Below are positions 11,875 to 22,864 of a DNA stretch of 64,000 bases, piece by piece (within the stretch, counting starts at the first letter, position 1; every line of letters starts with the position of its first letter). The position numbers and the translations under genes were made by a program. Source of the DNA: Ananas comosus (lineage: Eukaryota; Streptophyta; Magnoliopsida; Poales; Bromeliaceae); assembly GCF_001540865.1 (NCBI RefSeq), contig NC_033623.1, positions 6,320,975-6,384,974 of the forward strand. The letters are read 5' to 3'. The notes beneath the pieces were generated by a model, which saw only the letters and a program-made list of their open reading frames with translations, had not been told where the DNA came from and searched no databases.

Positions 11875-12821
11875 TTGAAGGAAGGTGTTCAAAGAAACCC
11901 TCCACGAAATATTACAATGCCCGTAAAATTGAAAGATTATATTATTGATGATACTGACAACAATGATGGTAGTGATTTAACCCACTATATCATATTTTTA
12001 GATTGTGATTCTCTCAGGTTTGATGAAGCGACGAAAGAAGAAAAGTGGCGTAAAGCCATGTGTGATGAAATCGAGGTGATCGAGAAAAACAAGACTTGAG
12101 AGTTGACAAAACTTCCAGAAGGCCAAAAAGCAATTGGCATGAAGTGAGTATACAAAACCAAGCACAAACAAGACGGATCGATCGATTGCCATAAAGCTAG
12201 ACTCGTTGTAAAAGGCTACCGGCATATGCCTGGTGTTGATTTTCACAAGGTGTTTGCTCTCGTTGCCAGTTTGAAGTCGATGCGGCTTCTAATTGCTTTA
12301 GCAGCGCTAAAACAATGGAAGATCCATCAGATGAATGTCAAATCCACCTTCCTCAACGACTTTCTTGATGAATGAGTATACATAGAGCAACCGCCAGGAT
12401 TTATACAATAAGGTGAAGAAAACAAAGTTTACAAATTGAAAAAAGCATTGTACGGCTTGAAGCAAGCTCCACGAGCCTGGTACACACGTATAGATCTATA
12501 TTTTCAAAAAATCGAATTTCGTAAGTGCCATTGTGAACATGCTCTTTACATTAAAAATAATTCTAATAGTAATGTTTTATTTGTTTCCTTGACGATCTTA
12601 TCTTTACGGAAAATAATTTTGTTATGATTGAAGAATTCAAAAAGAGCATGACTAATGAGTTTGAGATTACTGATATAGGTCATAGAGCTTATTATTTGGG
12701 CAGCGAAGTTTCACTAAGAGATGAAGGTATTTCTATTTCTCAAAAGAAATATGCGGGGGAAATACTTGAAAAGTTTCAAATGGGGGATTGTAAATCGGTC
12801 GTTACCCTAGTTGAGATCGGA
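11875..12821 (+). pseudogene. copia reverse transcriptase remnant
   Basis: The recognisable run is KARLVVKGY, then the QMNVKSTFLN region (normally DVKTAFLNG), then LKKALYGLKQAPRAWY at about 12436-12480, the copia RT signature. The catalytic YVDD box at about 12585-12600 is broken by a frameshift: one frame reads LFVSL and another resumes DDLIFTEN. Several stops are present, including TGA at about 12097 and 12373. It ends at the TGAAA target duplication of the inserted solo LTR. Confidence 0.85.
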
Positions 12822-12826
12822 TGAAA

Positions 12827-15800
12827 TGTCACGCCCCGCGCCCCGAGGTCGCTACCGATTTGGCACGGTTCGGGCGCGGCAGGCGGACCGCCGAACGGAC
12901 AGCACCTCCCCTATCCGCCCAAGGCTAAACAACGAGATCATGTACAACAAGTCCCCAGGAAATCAACTTGAATACATACATGATCATGCAACAACAGCGA
13001 GAGCACAAACAGTGCTGAACAATACAAGAGCAAGCGTCACAAGTAGAAGACATACAAGTGAAACAAAAGAGAGATACTTAACTATTCTATTACAACCATT
13101 CAGCTCGATACATTTAATTACAACTTGCATTCTTTTCCAAACTATGAATATAAGCTTACATTCTTCAAAAGATAAACATTAGTTTACATTTATCTCAAAA
13201 TACCTCACATCCTATACATCATCTACTCTCAATACATGTATAGGGTAACTCTAATGCAAAATAGGAAAGTAAACTATCAACTAGCACTAGGGCGCTAAGC
13301 CCATAACGCGATCCTCTGCCGATCCGCTCTCGTGTGTACCTGTACCCCAAAACCACACGGGGTGAGAACTATATAAATATAGTTCCCAGTGGGTTCGGCC
13401 GCCGACTCCGCCGATCTTCCCACTAGGTCCAAGCTGGCACAGATAGATAGATAGAAAGATATATGGAAATACTACTACTATATCTACTATGCCATCAAAT
13501 GCAAAGTATGCATGGAACATCATCTAGCAACAATCTACTATCATGCTAATATGCCTCAACAGTGAAATAAATACAACAACAACATAGTTATGCAATGCAC
13601 TATGTCTAATCAAGGTATGAATGCAATACTCTTATGCTATTCATGTTATTACCCAATCCGCTAGGCTAACTTGCCTAAGATCTCAAATCTAGTAGGTGAA
13701 GAGCTACCTCACTCTTGTCTCACTCGACTCATATCTCAAAGGTCTGACCCAATCTCGTGAGTCCCAGGCAAAGAGCTACCCCGCCCCTCGCCCGACTCAC
13801 ATCTCAAGGTCCTAGGCAAAGGCTACCCCGCACTTTGCCCGACTCACATCTCGACCTACTAGGTACAGGGCTACTCCACTCAAATCTCATAGGTGAACAA
13901 CAACAACAACTATGGAAGCAAGCTATCATGAACAACAATAATGAGTATGACTCAATAGGTACTCAAATCTCATAGGTGAACAACAACAACAACTATGGAA
14001 GCAAGCTATCATGAACAACAATAATGAGTATGACTCAATAGGTACTCAAATCTCATAGGTGAAGGAATAGTATATCATGAAGGCATGAGCAATAAGTAAG
14101 CTACTATGAACACTAGTAAGCTACTATGAACAACAACAACAACTATGGAAGCAAGCTATCATGAACAACAATAATGAGTATGACTCAATAGGTACTCAAA
14201 TCTCATAGGTGAAGGAATAGTATATCATGAAGGCATGAGCAATAAGTAAGCTACTATGAACACTAGTAAGCTACTATGAACAACAACAACAACTATGGAA
14301 GCAAGCTATCATGAACAACAATAATGAGTATGACTCAATAGGTAACCAAATCTCGTGGTGAACACAAGGTTCACAAGCAAGGCTCACATATCAATCTCCG
14401 AGGGATGCCTAGCTGGTCGATCCCCGAGTACGCCTGCGGATAACAAGCGGCTATCCGAGCAGCAAGCAGGGCTGCCTCTCTAGTGACCAAACTCCGGAGC
14501 GCACAACTTGAGGGGAGCGACCCCACCAAGCGCAGACAGGCAATGTGAGCGTGATCATCTCACGAGCAACAGCAACCTACCCTCTAAGGGTAATCTCATC
14601 ATGGAATCAAGGTGTTCTTGTACCCAATCTCATAGTGTTTCAACTACACTAAGGTTCTCATGTCAAGGTTATCAACAATCATATGCCACTCATCATAGTT
14701 TTCTAAACTAGATGCCACTCGACATTTAGACTCATTTCAACACTAGTTACATCATACTAGTTCTTTAGCAACATAAGCATTAATCACCTCACATAGGGTC
14801 TAGGTCTTTATCATAAAGTTTTCATCATATAATCATCATGCATACTAGATCATGGATCAATCATCAAGATGTATAGCTACTAGCATGCAAATATGAGCAA
14901 TGACCACAATCATTTAGCATCTAAATGCAATAAATACAATATGCAACTTAATCGATTAATGCACTCAACAAAGTTTAATCCACATTAATCATGCCCTTAT
15001 AGGGTTTCACCACACTAAGTCCCAATCTCATGCATACTAGGTACAAGTATTAATCAAGTAACACTACACTCCCACTAGCATGCCATGACATGTAACAATT
15101 GCCAACTAGTACCCTATAATGCAATATCCCAATATGCAACTTGATCAACGTTAACTAGAGTTTCTAGTACAACAACCAATCCATTACTAGTTCAAGTCAT
15201 ATGTGTTTTTAGCACAATAAGTTCAATGCCACTTGTAAACTATGTCTTTAAACACAACACTAGGTTCTTCTCTCATTTAGCATCATAGGTTTACCAATGT
15301 CATCTCATAATCCTTATGTTCATTACATCATATATCCATATCATAGTACTATATTGATCATAAACATCATATAAGGATTAGGAATGTATGTATTGTCATC
15401 CTATAATGCGAGGTATCGATATACAATATGCTACATGTGAATGGATAAGCACTAAGACATAGGAAGAAGCCCGATTGCTTCGGGATGGCACTCCCCCACC
15501 TTTTATCGCGTTCCGATTGCTCGTCGTCACTCGCAATCGGCCTCCCGCGGCGCACGCCGCTCGGCTCGACCCAATCCGCGCGCAACCACCAAACGACCTC
15601 CGATCCGCAATCCGAAAATTAAAGGTCTTCGGTTTCTTGGTACGATGCTTCAAATCCGTTTTCTGGATTTTACGACGTCGCCTCAGCCCTCCAGGCGGAA
15701 ACGAAGCCTAACGTCCGTTTGAGCTCAAACTTGACAGTCATGTTCAGTTTTACTTAACTTAACAAGCTGACGATCACTGGTTCAGTTTCGACCCCGTTTG

Positions 15801-16226
15801 GTCACTGAAAACTGTACCGAACTGCAATCTTTATCAGATAGCTTTCGGATTTTATTTCTCACTCTACGGGTGTCAGAAAAATATGAAACCTTAAATCTAG
15901 CCTTATAAATATATTTCTGACTTATCCTCCAATTTTTATAATTTTCTGAGACTGTGCATTTTCTGCTAATTTATCTGCCCCGTTTCCAACAGAAAATTCT
16001 AAATCTTCTGTTTTAATTCCGATTTCAGCACAGGTCATTCCCAACTTATATTTCACTTCTCTAAATTCAATAAAAATAGTATCTCATACTATTTTTATTT
16101 ATTTCTATTTTTTTATATTTAAATCCGGTATATTACATTACACCGCAACCTTACCGGAACCATTCAAATGGCTCTCCAACCAAATGGACACCGTAACTCA
16201 TAATTTTAGAAGTCCGGTACCTTACA
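12827..16226 (-). mobile_element. solo LTR of a gypsy-type element (3.4 kb), TSD TGAAA
   Basis: On + it starts TGTCACGCCCCG and ends CCTTACA. Five-base direct repeats TGAAA flank it at 12822-12826 and 16227-16231, and copia coding sequence resumes right after. No coding domain or internal retroelement sequence is present, so it is a solo LTR. Ends and a shared inner motif (CCGAACGGACAG) tie it to the LTRs at 54972 and 59644. Read on -, it begins TGTAAGG and ends CGGGGCGTGACA, the same end as the gypsy LTR at 1-1728. Confidence 0.88.
13862..14350. repeat. tandem repeat array inside solo LTR
   Basis: A block containing AACAACAACAACTATGGAAG and ATGAGTATGACTCAATAGGT recurs at about 13893, 13976, 14127 and 14279. 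The spacing is 83 bases once and then about 152 bases, because an extra segment (GGAATAGTATATCATGAAGG...) joined the unit before the later duplications. No spacer/repeat regularity suggests CRISPR. Confidence 0.85.
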
Positions 16227-16231
16227 TGAAA

Positions 16232-16930
16232 GCTCAACAAGAAAGGTGACAGAAAGCCTGTTAATCCCACATATTTTAAACAGTTAGTGGGAAGCTTGCG
16301 CTACTTAACCGCAACTAGACCCAACATAGCCTATGGTGTTGAGTTGATCAGCAGATATATAGAAAAGCCGACTCAGGTGCATCTACGAGCAACAAAGCGT
16401 ATTTTACGCTATATAAAAGGAACGGTCAACTATGGTATTTTTTACGCTTATGGTGGCAAGTTTGAACTCATCGGATTCACCGATAGCGATTGAGCCGGCG
16501 ACGTAGAAGAACGAAAAAGCACACTAGGCAATGTATTTTTTCTTGGAAGTGGCACGTTCACATAGTCATCGAAGAAATGGATAGCGTAACTCTCTCAACA
16601 ACAAAAGCCGAATACGTGGCGGCGTCAGCAAGCGCTACACCAGTAATTTGGCTCAGAAGAGTTCTTGAAGAATTTGGTGAAAATCAAAAGGCACCTACAA
16701 AAATATTTTGTGATAATAGCTCGGCTATAGCAATCGCAAAAAATCAATTTCTCACGGAAGGTGTAAACATATTGAAGTCCGTTATCATTATATTTGAGAA
16801 CTTGTAAAGAAGAACGATATCGAGCTACACTTTTGTAGAATCAAAATCAAGTCGCCGATATATTTGCGAAGCCGCTGACATTGGCAAATTTCGTGAAACT
16901 ACAAAAGCTCCTCAGAATGTGAAAAATTGG
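16232..16930 (+). pseudogene. copia RNase H remnant
   Basis: It resumes the copia frame with VGSLRYLTATRPNIAYGV and HLRATKRILRYIKGT, then GFTDSD followed by TGA where Trp of SDWAG is expected (a G-to-A change). KSTLGNVFFLG, VTLSTTKAEYVAAS and VADIFAKPL follow in shifted frames. These are the normal C-terminal landmarks of copia pol. Confidence 0.85.
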
Positions 16931-16942
16931 GTTAAGGGAGGA

Positions 16943-17194
16943 TGTTGATAAGTAACCCAATATTTTTAGTTAGTTTAGATTTATTTATGTCAAGTTTATT
17001 TCTTAATTTTTTGTTGATTAGATATAAGAGACAAGTTTAAATCTTGTTCAATTATTGCTATTAGAATTTTTGGTTTATGACTATATATAGACTGTTGTAA
17101 ATGTGTGAAAAATAATCTACCACCAAAATTTAGTCCAAAAATATTTAATAAAATTTTTAGTTTAATTCGCTGTAATACTCGTCTCCTTCCAACA
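16943..17194 (+). repeat. copia 3' LTR (252 bp)
   Basis: The purine tract AAGGGAGGA is followed by TGTTGATAAG. The LTR ends CCTTCCAACA, giving perfect TGTTG/CAACA terminal inverted repeats. The next five bases, GTGCC, would be the target duplication; its partner is outside the window. Confidence 0.8.
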
Positions 17195-17288
17195 GTGCCT
17201 ATGAAGTAAACATCATAGAAACAGTCAGTCCTTGCGTATGAGTAATAGTTTTTCGTGGAGGATGAGTGTAAATACATAGTCAAGCATA

Positions 17289-18188
17289 GATAGCATCTGA
17301 AACGTTAATTAACCATTCCTCTTAGGGTGTGTTTGGTTCACACTATGAAAGATTACTAGCAATAAAAAGATATCCGAGAATCTTATTCTTATTCATCCTA
17401 TTACTAAGAATGTGGCATTCCTGTGTTTGGTTCGTACGGTCATATTATTTAGTCATGTTATTTAAATTTACCAAAAATATACAATTAATTTATTTATTTC
17501 TTTAATTAATTTTTTATAATGCTGTTAAAATTTCAACATGTTTAGAAAAAAGGAAGAGAGAACATAGGTTAGAGAGTGAGAGCATAATTAAAGCATCTGA
17601 AACGTTAATCAACCATTCCTCTTAGGGTGCGTTTGGTTCGCACTATGAAATATTATTAGCAATAAAAAGATATCCGGGAATCTTATTCCTATTCATCCTA
17701 TTACTAAGAATGTGGCATTCCAATGTTTGGTTTGCACGGTCATATTATTTAGTCATGTTATTTAAATTTACCAAAAATATACAATTAATTTATTTATTTC
17801 TTTAATTAATTTTTTATAATGCTGTTAAAATTTCAACATGTTTAGAAAAAAGGAAGAGAGAACATAGGTTAGAGAGTGAGAGCATAATTAAAGCATCTGA
17901 AACGTTAATCAACCATTCCTCTTAGGGTGCGTTTGGTTCGCACTATGAAATATTATTAGCAATAAAAAGATATCCGGGAATCTTATTCCTATTCATCCTA
18001 TTACTAAGAATGTGGCATTCCAATGTTTGGTTTGCACAGTCATATTATTTAGTCATGTTATTTAAATTTACCAAAAATATACAATTAATTTATTTATTTC
18101 TTTAATTAATTTTTGATAATGCTATTAAAAATTTCAACATGTTTAGAAAAAAGGAAGAGCGAACATAGGTTAGAGAGTGAGAGCATAA
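17289..18188. repeat. 300-bp tandem repeat, three copies
   Basis: Units start with GCATCTGAAACGTTAAT at about 17291, 17592 and 17892 and run to AGAGTGAGAGCATAATTAAA. Copies two and three are nearly identical, the first a little more diverged, so copying proceeded in at least two steps. Confidence 0.92.
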
Positions 18189-18614
18189 TTAAAGAAATAG
18201 GAAGAGAAATAGAGTCGAGGTTAAAAGAAGTGAGAGATTTGAGATTTTAGAAAAAGAGGGGGAGAGAGAGCTTAGTTTAGAGAGAGAAAAAGAGTTTAAG
18301 TTTAGAAAAAAAAAAAAAAATAGTTTAAAGAGAGATATGAGGTTAGAGTGTAAAGAAAAATAATACCAACTAGCCGGTAGGTAAGGAGAAAGAAAGAGAT
18401 TAGACATATTATGATTACCCTAATCCATTAATATGAAGATACCCACCCTCGCTCGAGGGAATGAGATTAGTACTTTGGAATGAATCTCATTCCCAAGTAA
18501 ATCCAATATTACCAACTAGATTATTTAGTGCATTTAGCCAAACACCGTCATATTTTTTTTATTCCTATTGGATTACTAGGAACCTTAAAAAGATAGCACG
18601 AACCAAACGCACCC
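17325..18614. mobile_element. Harbinger/Tourist-like non-autonomous element with internally repeated terminus
   Basis: The left end GGGTGTGTTTGGTTCA and right end CGAACCAAACGCACCC are inverted repeats, each bordered by TTA (17322-17324 and 18615-18617), the usual PIF/Harbinger target duplication. The left end with the following 300 bases is present three times, at 17325, 17625 and 17925, with exact 300-base spacing and few differences between copies. There is no transposase. The rest is AG-rich (18190-18400). Assignment to Harbinger rests on TIR style and TTA only. Confidence 0.7.
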
Positions 18615-19009
18615 TTAACGTATTTCTTAAATCTTTATCCCTTCTGCTACTCACAAACTAGCAACATTTATAACTGCAAAGATACAGCAAATTTCATGTT
18701 TCAGCATTAGAACCATAGGCTATTACCCAAAGTCCGCGCCATCATAAAAATAATGATAAGATGATAAGATGATAAGATTAACAAATTGGAAAATCTAATG
18801 CGGGTTCACAAAATTTAATTGAAAATCTAAATCTGTGGGCTCACAAACTATCTTGATACATTTTCCTTGGGCTTTTTTTGCAAATAGCCCCCTGACAAAA
18901 TTTTATTTTAAAAATAGCCCTGTCAAAAATATAATTTGCAAAAATGGCCCTGGGCCTGCCACGTAGGCACCATGTCAACGCCACGCGGGCAGGGCTGGGA
19001 CCAGTGTGT

Positions 19010-19270
19010 TAAGTTGAACGCGGTGAACCATTCACCGTGTTCAAACACAGTGAATGGTTCACCGTGTCTAAACACGGTGAACTGTTCACCGTGTCCAATG
19101 TGTTATACGACTTAGTCTTGAAGCAAGTAAGCAGCAGGGAACCGGGTAATTACATAAGACACACGGGAGCATTCATCGTGTATATTATCACGTGAATGGT
19201 TGCCCCGTGTCTAAACAGCGGTGAATGTTCATCCGTGTTTGAACATCGTGATATGGTTCACCATGTTTAA
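19010..19270. repeat. MULE subterminal palindromic repeats, left
   Basis: Repeated hyphenated palindromes of the form CGGTGAANNNTTCACCG, several of them joined by TGTTCAAACA or TGTCTAAACA. Repeats just inside the ends are plausible transposase-binding sites; binding is inferred. Confidence 0.75.
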
Positions 19271-19717
19271 TACAACTACTTAGGACTCAGAAAACTATTT
19301 TAGCGAGTAAAAATCTACAGAATCACAACATTACAACGCAACAACAAATTCATACAATAATACCAGTAATTCAATATTAACAATACAGCAAACAAATCCA
19401 ACAGAATATCAATAAGCATAAATACCTAGATCATTCACAATAGAATATCAAATAAAGGGATCAATATGAGATCATCCACAGACAGAATATCAAAATTAAA
19501 AGGCAAGTTTTCAATAATATACGAAATAATAATATCATGTTCTGCTCGCTAGTCCTCGAAACGTCGGCCTACCCACGTGCGACCACGACAACACCATGCT
19601 CTCAAAAGGCCTTTAAGACTCCGAACTGGTGCGAGATGGCTCGATAGAAGCCACCGTCTTAATTAACCGCTGAGTGTCCTGCGTCCCGATCACCCCCCAT
19701 CCGATCCTGCGTGCTCA

Positions 19718-22083
19718 TCATAGCAGGTGTCGGTAGTATGTTGCCGTGGCAGCTGAAGAGGAGGGCTGATCTTTGGAGAGATTGCATCTGTCGTCGCGCC
19801 TAATGATAAATAATATCAACTGCGAGGTGAATCCTCTGTACTGGTGTCCGATGCCGTGTGCCATAACAATAAGGTGCTCCTCTATCGGTGATGATGGTCT
19901 CGGTGGACCTATACACTGGTGTATGCCTGACATCGATGGTCCACCATAGTCTCTGTCGTGAGGTACAGTGTGTGGAAGTGTAGGTAAAGTCTCCAAAACT
20001 CGCTTGCCATCTGATCGAACAATTGTGTGATAGGGGATGCTAATACTCCACTCCTGGAATATTCGCAGGACACGTCTGATCGTGTAATATGACATCTGCA
20101 CGATATCGACTTAAATAAAATGCACCATCATAAAGATTATACAAAATTTTCTTATATATATAAAAATAAATATAAAAAGATATTATATATTAAGAACCAT
20201 ACCAATACTCTCATCGAGACGTGACCGACGTGGCTATACATGAGAGTGACTGTGTCTTGCGTAGATATCCCCTCCCGGTGATCGTTCCAAATACCACTGC
20301 ATGTAAACAGTGGTAGCTCGTATACGGATCTGGATCTACCTCAGGAATCCACCTCTGCTATATTCCACACAATCTATCATTTAGACGCTGCTATTATAAG
20401 TATGGTATGCCGGCCCAACCCCATCTGCCTACCTCGGAAATGATCGCGAGGTAATGGCAAGGCCACTACTTTCAGGTATATGCTGTACTACGACCAAACT
20501 GTCGAAGCAATACGATCCCGATGAATGCACCACTTCATATGTGGAAGCAGACTAAGGTGGTCTCGAATCACCAAAACCTGCGAACCGCGCTAGACAAAGG
20601 TGGAGCGTCTCTAATATGCTATCTGTATAAGCGCCTTCTATGTAAATCTATTGTGAATAAATACATAAAATCTACATATCCAAATTGGAGAGTATATAGT
20701 GTTAATTGTAAAGTCGCTAATGCTAACTGCTTGAATAAAAGTATTAATGTAGAATGTTTAATACATAGTTTAAAAGTATGTTTATAAAGTATGTAAAGTG
20801 CTAAGCTAACTGCCCTACCTGCATATGATTACTATCAAAATACTATGTTTAAAAGTATTAATGTAAAGTGTTAATGTAAAGTGGCTAATGCTAATTGTAA
20901 TAATTTGTTCAAACTGCGAATGCTAACTGCCCTAGCCTGCATATGATTATTATCCAAAATACATTATGTTAAAAGTATTAATGTAAAGTGTTAATAGTAT
21001 AAGTGCTATGCTAACTTGTAAAAGTCGTTGTCAATGCGAGGTTGATTTCATTAGTTGGTGAGTGAACGGAAAAATACCAACAGATTGATTTACTTTTATT
21101 TTACTTGAGACTCTAACGGTGATCCAGCCTGATCACATTAAAACTCTATGTCAGTAGTCTGATATATGTTTCTGAAAAAGCCAGCCCGGTATTTCACCTG
21201 ATTCATTTATATCATATTAGTTATGAATAAAATAGTATATAGAAAACTTAAAATAAAAAATACTTACGCAGACCCTAGGGCATGTCGACAACGCTCAGGT
21301 TGCGGTCCTAGACTATCTTCAGTGCGGCCAATGTGGCAGGTGTCCATGCCCAATATTATACAAAAAGTAGATAGAAATAGAAATAAAATCATGAATCTTA
21401 TATAGTGAGCTAGTAAGGACAATGCTACTTGAATGTAAGGGTCCCGAAACAACCAACACTGACTTCCCATCATGCAAGGCATTTTCTAGAGCCCGCGATA
21501 AAGATGAGCTATGCCGCCGGTGCCTATGCCATATCCTCACCGCAAGGTCAAAATTCCTCTAAAGTGGCAACGCATCTTCAAAATGCACCTTCCGTTGGTA
21601 GGATTTGGAAACAAACTACTCCTATCTCAATAGTATATATGCTCTCCGCTGTAAGTCGAAGACATAGCGGAGGGTATTCTAAAGCGATATCATGGAAATG
21701 ATGATATAACCAGTCTATTTTTATTTCGCCGCCCCTAATATCCTGAGGAACCACCCGAGAAGTTAGCGCCGCATAGCTCTGCCCACTGATATGATCCCCC
21801 TCCGGTCACAGCCCCACCATGGACGCAGAGTTCAGTAATAATTGCGACGTCCAATCAAAGTAATGGTCATCTCTCCGTGTCGCAAATGGAACTCTGGCAT
21901 CTCTTTCCGCCACACTTGACTAATGCTCCCAATAATGACTGATCGAGCTGTAGCTGCCGCAATCGTGAAACGTAATAAAATCTGCCTCGTCGGAAATAGG
22001 TCCAAAACTGCAGGATGCTCAATTTGCCATATGTTCATTTTACGCCCATGCTTCGTGAATTGAACAGGAGAATAATCCTGCAT
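19718..22083 (-). pseudogene. inverted partial copy of the PMD gene in the left arm
   Basis: On -, 22083-21832 reads DYSPVQFTKHGRKMNIWQIE then shifts frame; 20101-19718 reads SYYTIRRVL and LETLPTLPHTVP, paralleling 27993-28400. Numerous single-base indels break it. It would be antisense to the right-arm copy in any read-through transcript. Confidence 0.8.
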
Positions 22084-22324
22084 GATTGTGAATGTCAGCT
22101 CAAATTAGACATAGTTTATAAATAAAATTGAAATGTTTATAATAAATCACCTCCTCTTCAATCAGTAGATCTATGTTGTTCTGGCTCAGTCAGCACGGAT
22201 GTATCATCGGCCGGCTCCATCATGATCGTCAATCCTGAAATAGTCAAATAAATTCAGTGAGAAATTAAAAGGATGTACATTAGTGCGTAAGCATAAAGAT
22301 TAAAAAAGTTAAGTGGCAACTATT

Positions 22325-22835
22325 TCATATAGAAAAATCTAGGCCGATGTCCTCGGTCCTTCTTTGTTGATTTTCAGATAAAGTGCTTTTATAATGTCTA
22401 GATTTTACACATACTACAGTTGCCGCTCCTATTCCAACGCCTTCGTCCATAACATTACGGATACGCGTAGATCTGGGTCTCTCTTTTCCTTCTCCGCGTG
22501 GTGCCGAGTATAAGGTGAACATATGACTCGATTCAATAACGGCGATCGGGAACGGGGTGGAACTGCGGTTCATAAAGCCTTACAATAGGATGCGGCAGTA
22601 TAACCAAGGAGAACATAAGCCATAATAATCTATGTTCATGTGTGAAGAACTACACATGACAAAATGTGTGAACAAGGGATTCCTGTGAGTTGCAAACACA
22701 AACATGAATATGTAGAAACTGCTTCCATTGATAATCACTTTGGTATTGATCATCCCCGCTAGTAAGTATGTCAAACTCGTGAAATTCAAATCGTCTCGAC
22801 TTGTATATGCTCTAGCACTTTTCATCGGCTATTTG
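22325..22835 (-). pseudogene. inverted partial copy of transposase C-terminus
   Basis: On -, it carries SARAYTSRDDLNFTSL, SSHMNIDYYGLCSPW and RPRSTRIRNVMDEGVG in shifting frames, the equivalents of 25335-25790. The duplication breakpoint (22837) lies just before the SARAY segment. Confidence 0.82.
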
Positions 22836-22864
22836 ACTATATCCATTGGGACGGAAATTTAGAC

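Larger units (their letters stand above)
10928..17194 (+). mobile_element. degenerate Ty1/copia retrotransposon, 3' half, split by a solo LTR
   Basis: Copia integrase, reverse transcriptase and RNase H occur in that order on +, then a polypurine tract and a short LTR. The left part lies beyond the gypsy insertion, outside the window. A solo LTR at 12827-16226 splits the RT from the RNase H region. Many in-frame stops and frameshifts show it is dead and older than the elements inserted in it. Confidence 0.88.
18869..22837 (-). repeat. left inverted arm of the MULE
   Basis: It is the reverse complement of 25320-29269, end to end: transposase C-terminus (22325-22835), PMD gene start (21832-22083), PMD gene end (about 19718-20101), then the subterminal repeats. 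It carries many more small indels than the right arm, and its reading frames are scrambled. That could be free decay after duplication or a poorly polished consensus. Confidence 0.88.

Noticed and set aside
12811..13182. 123-codon ORF on +
   Set aside because: It crosses the boundary between copia RT and the inserted solo LTR, so it is a chance fusion with no domain.
13862..14350. Regular repeats suggesting a CRISPR array
   Set aside because: Units are 83-152 bases in a plant LTR, with no short repeat/unique spacer alternation. Ordinary tandem duplication.
14508..15711. Short ORFs in the solo LTR 12827-16226
   Set aside because: No family resemblance, both strands, within a non-coding LTR.
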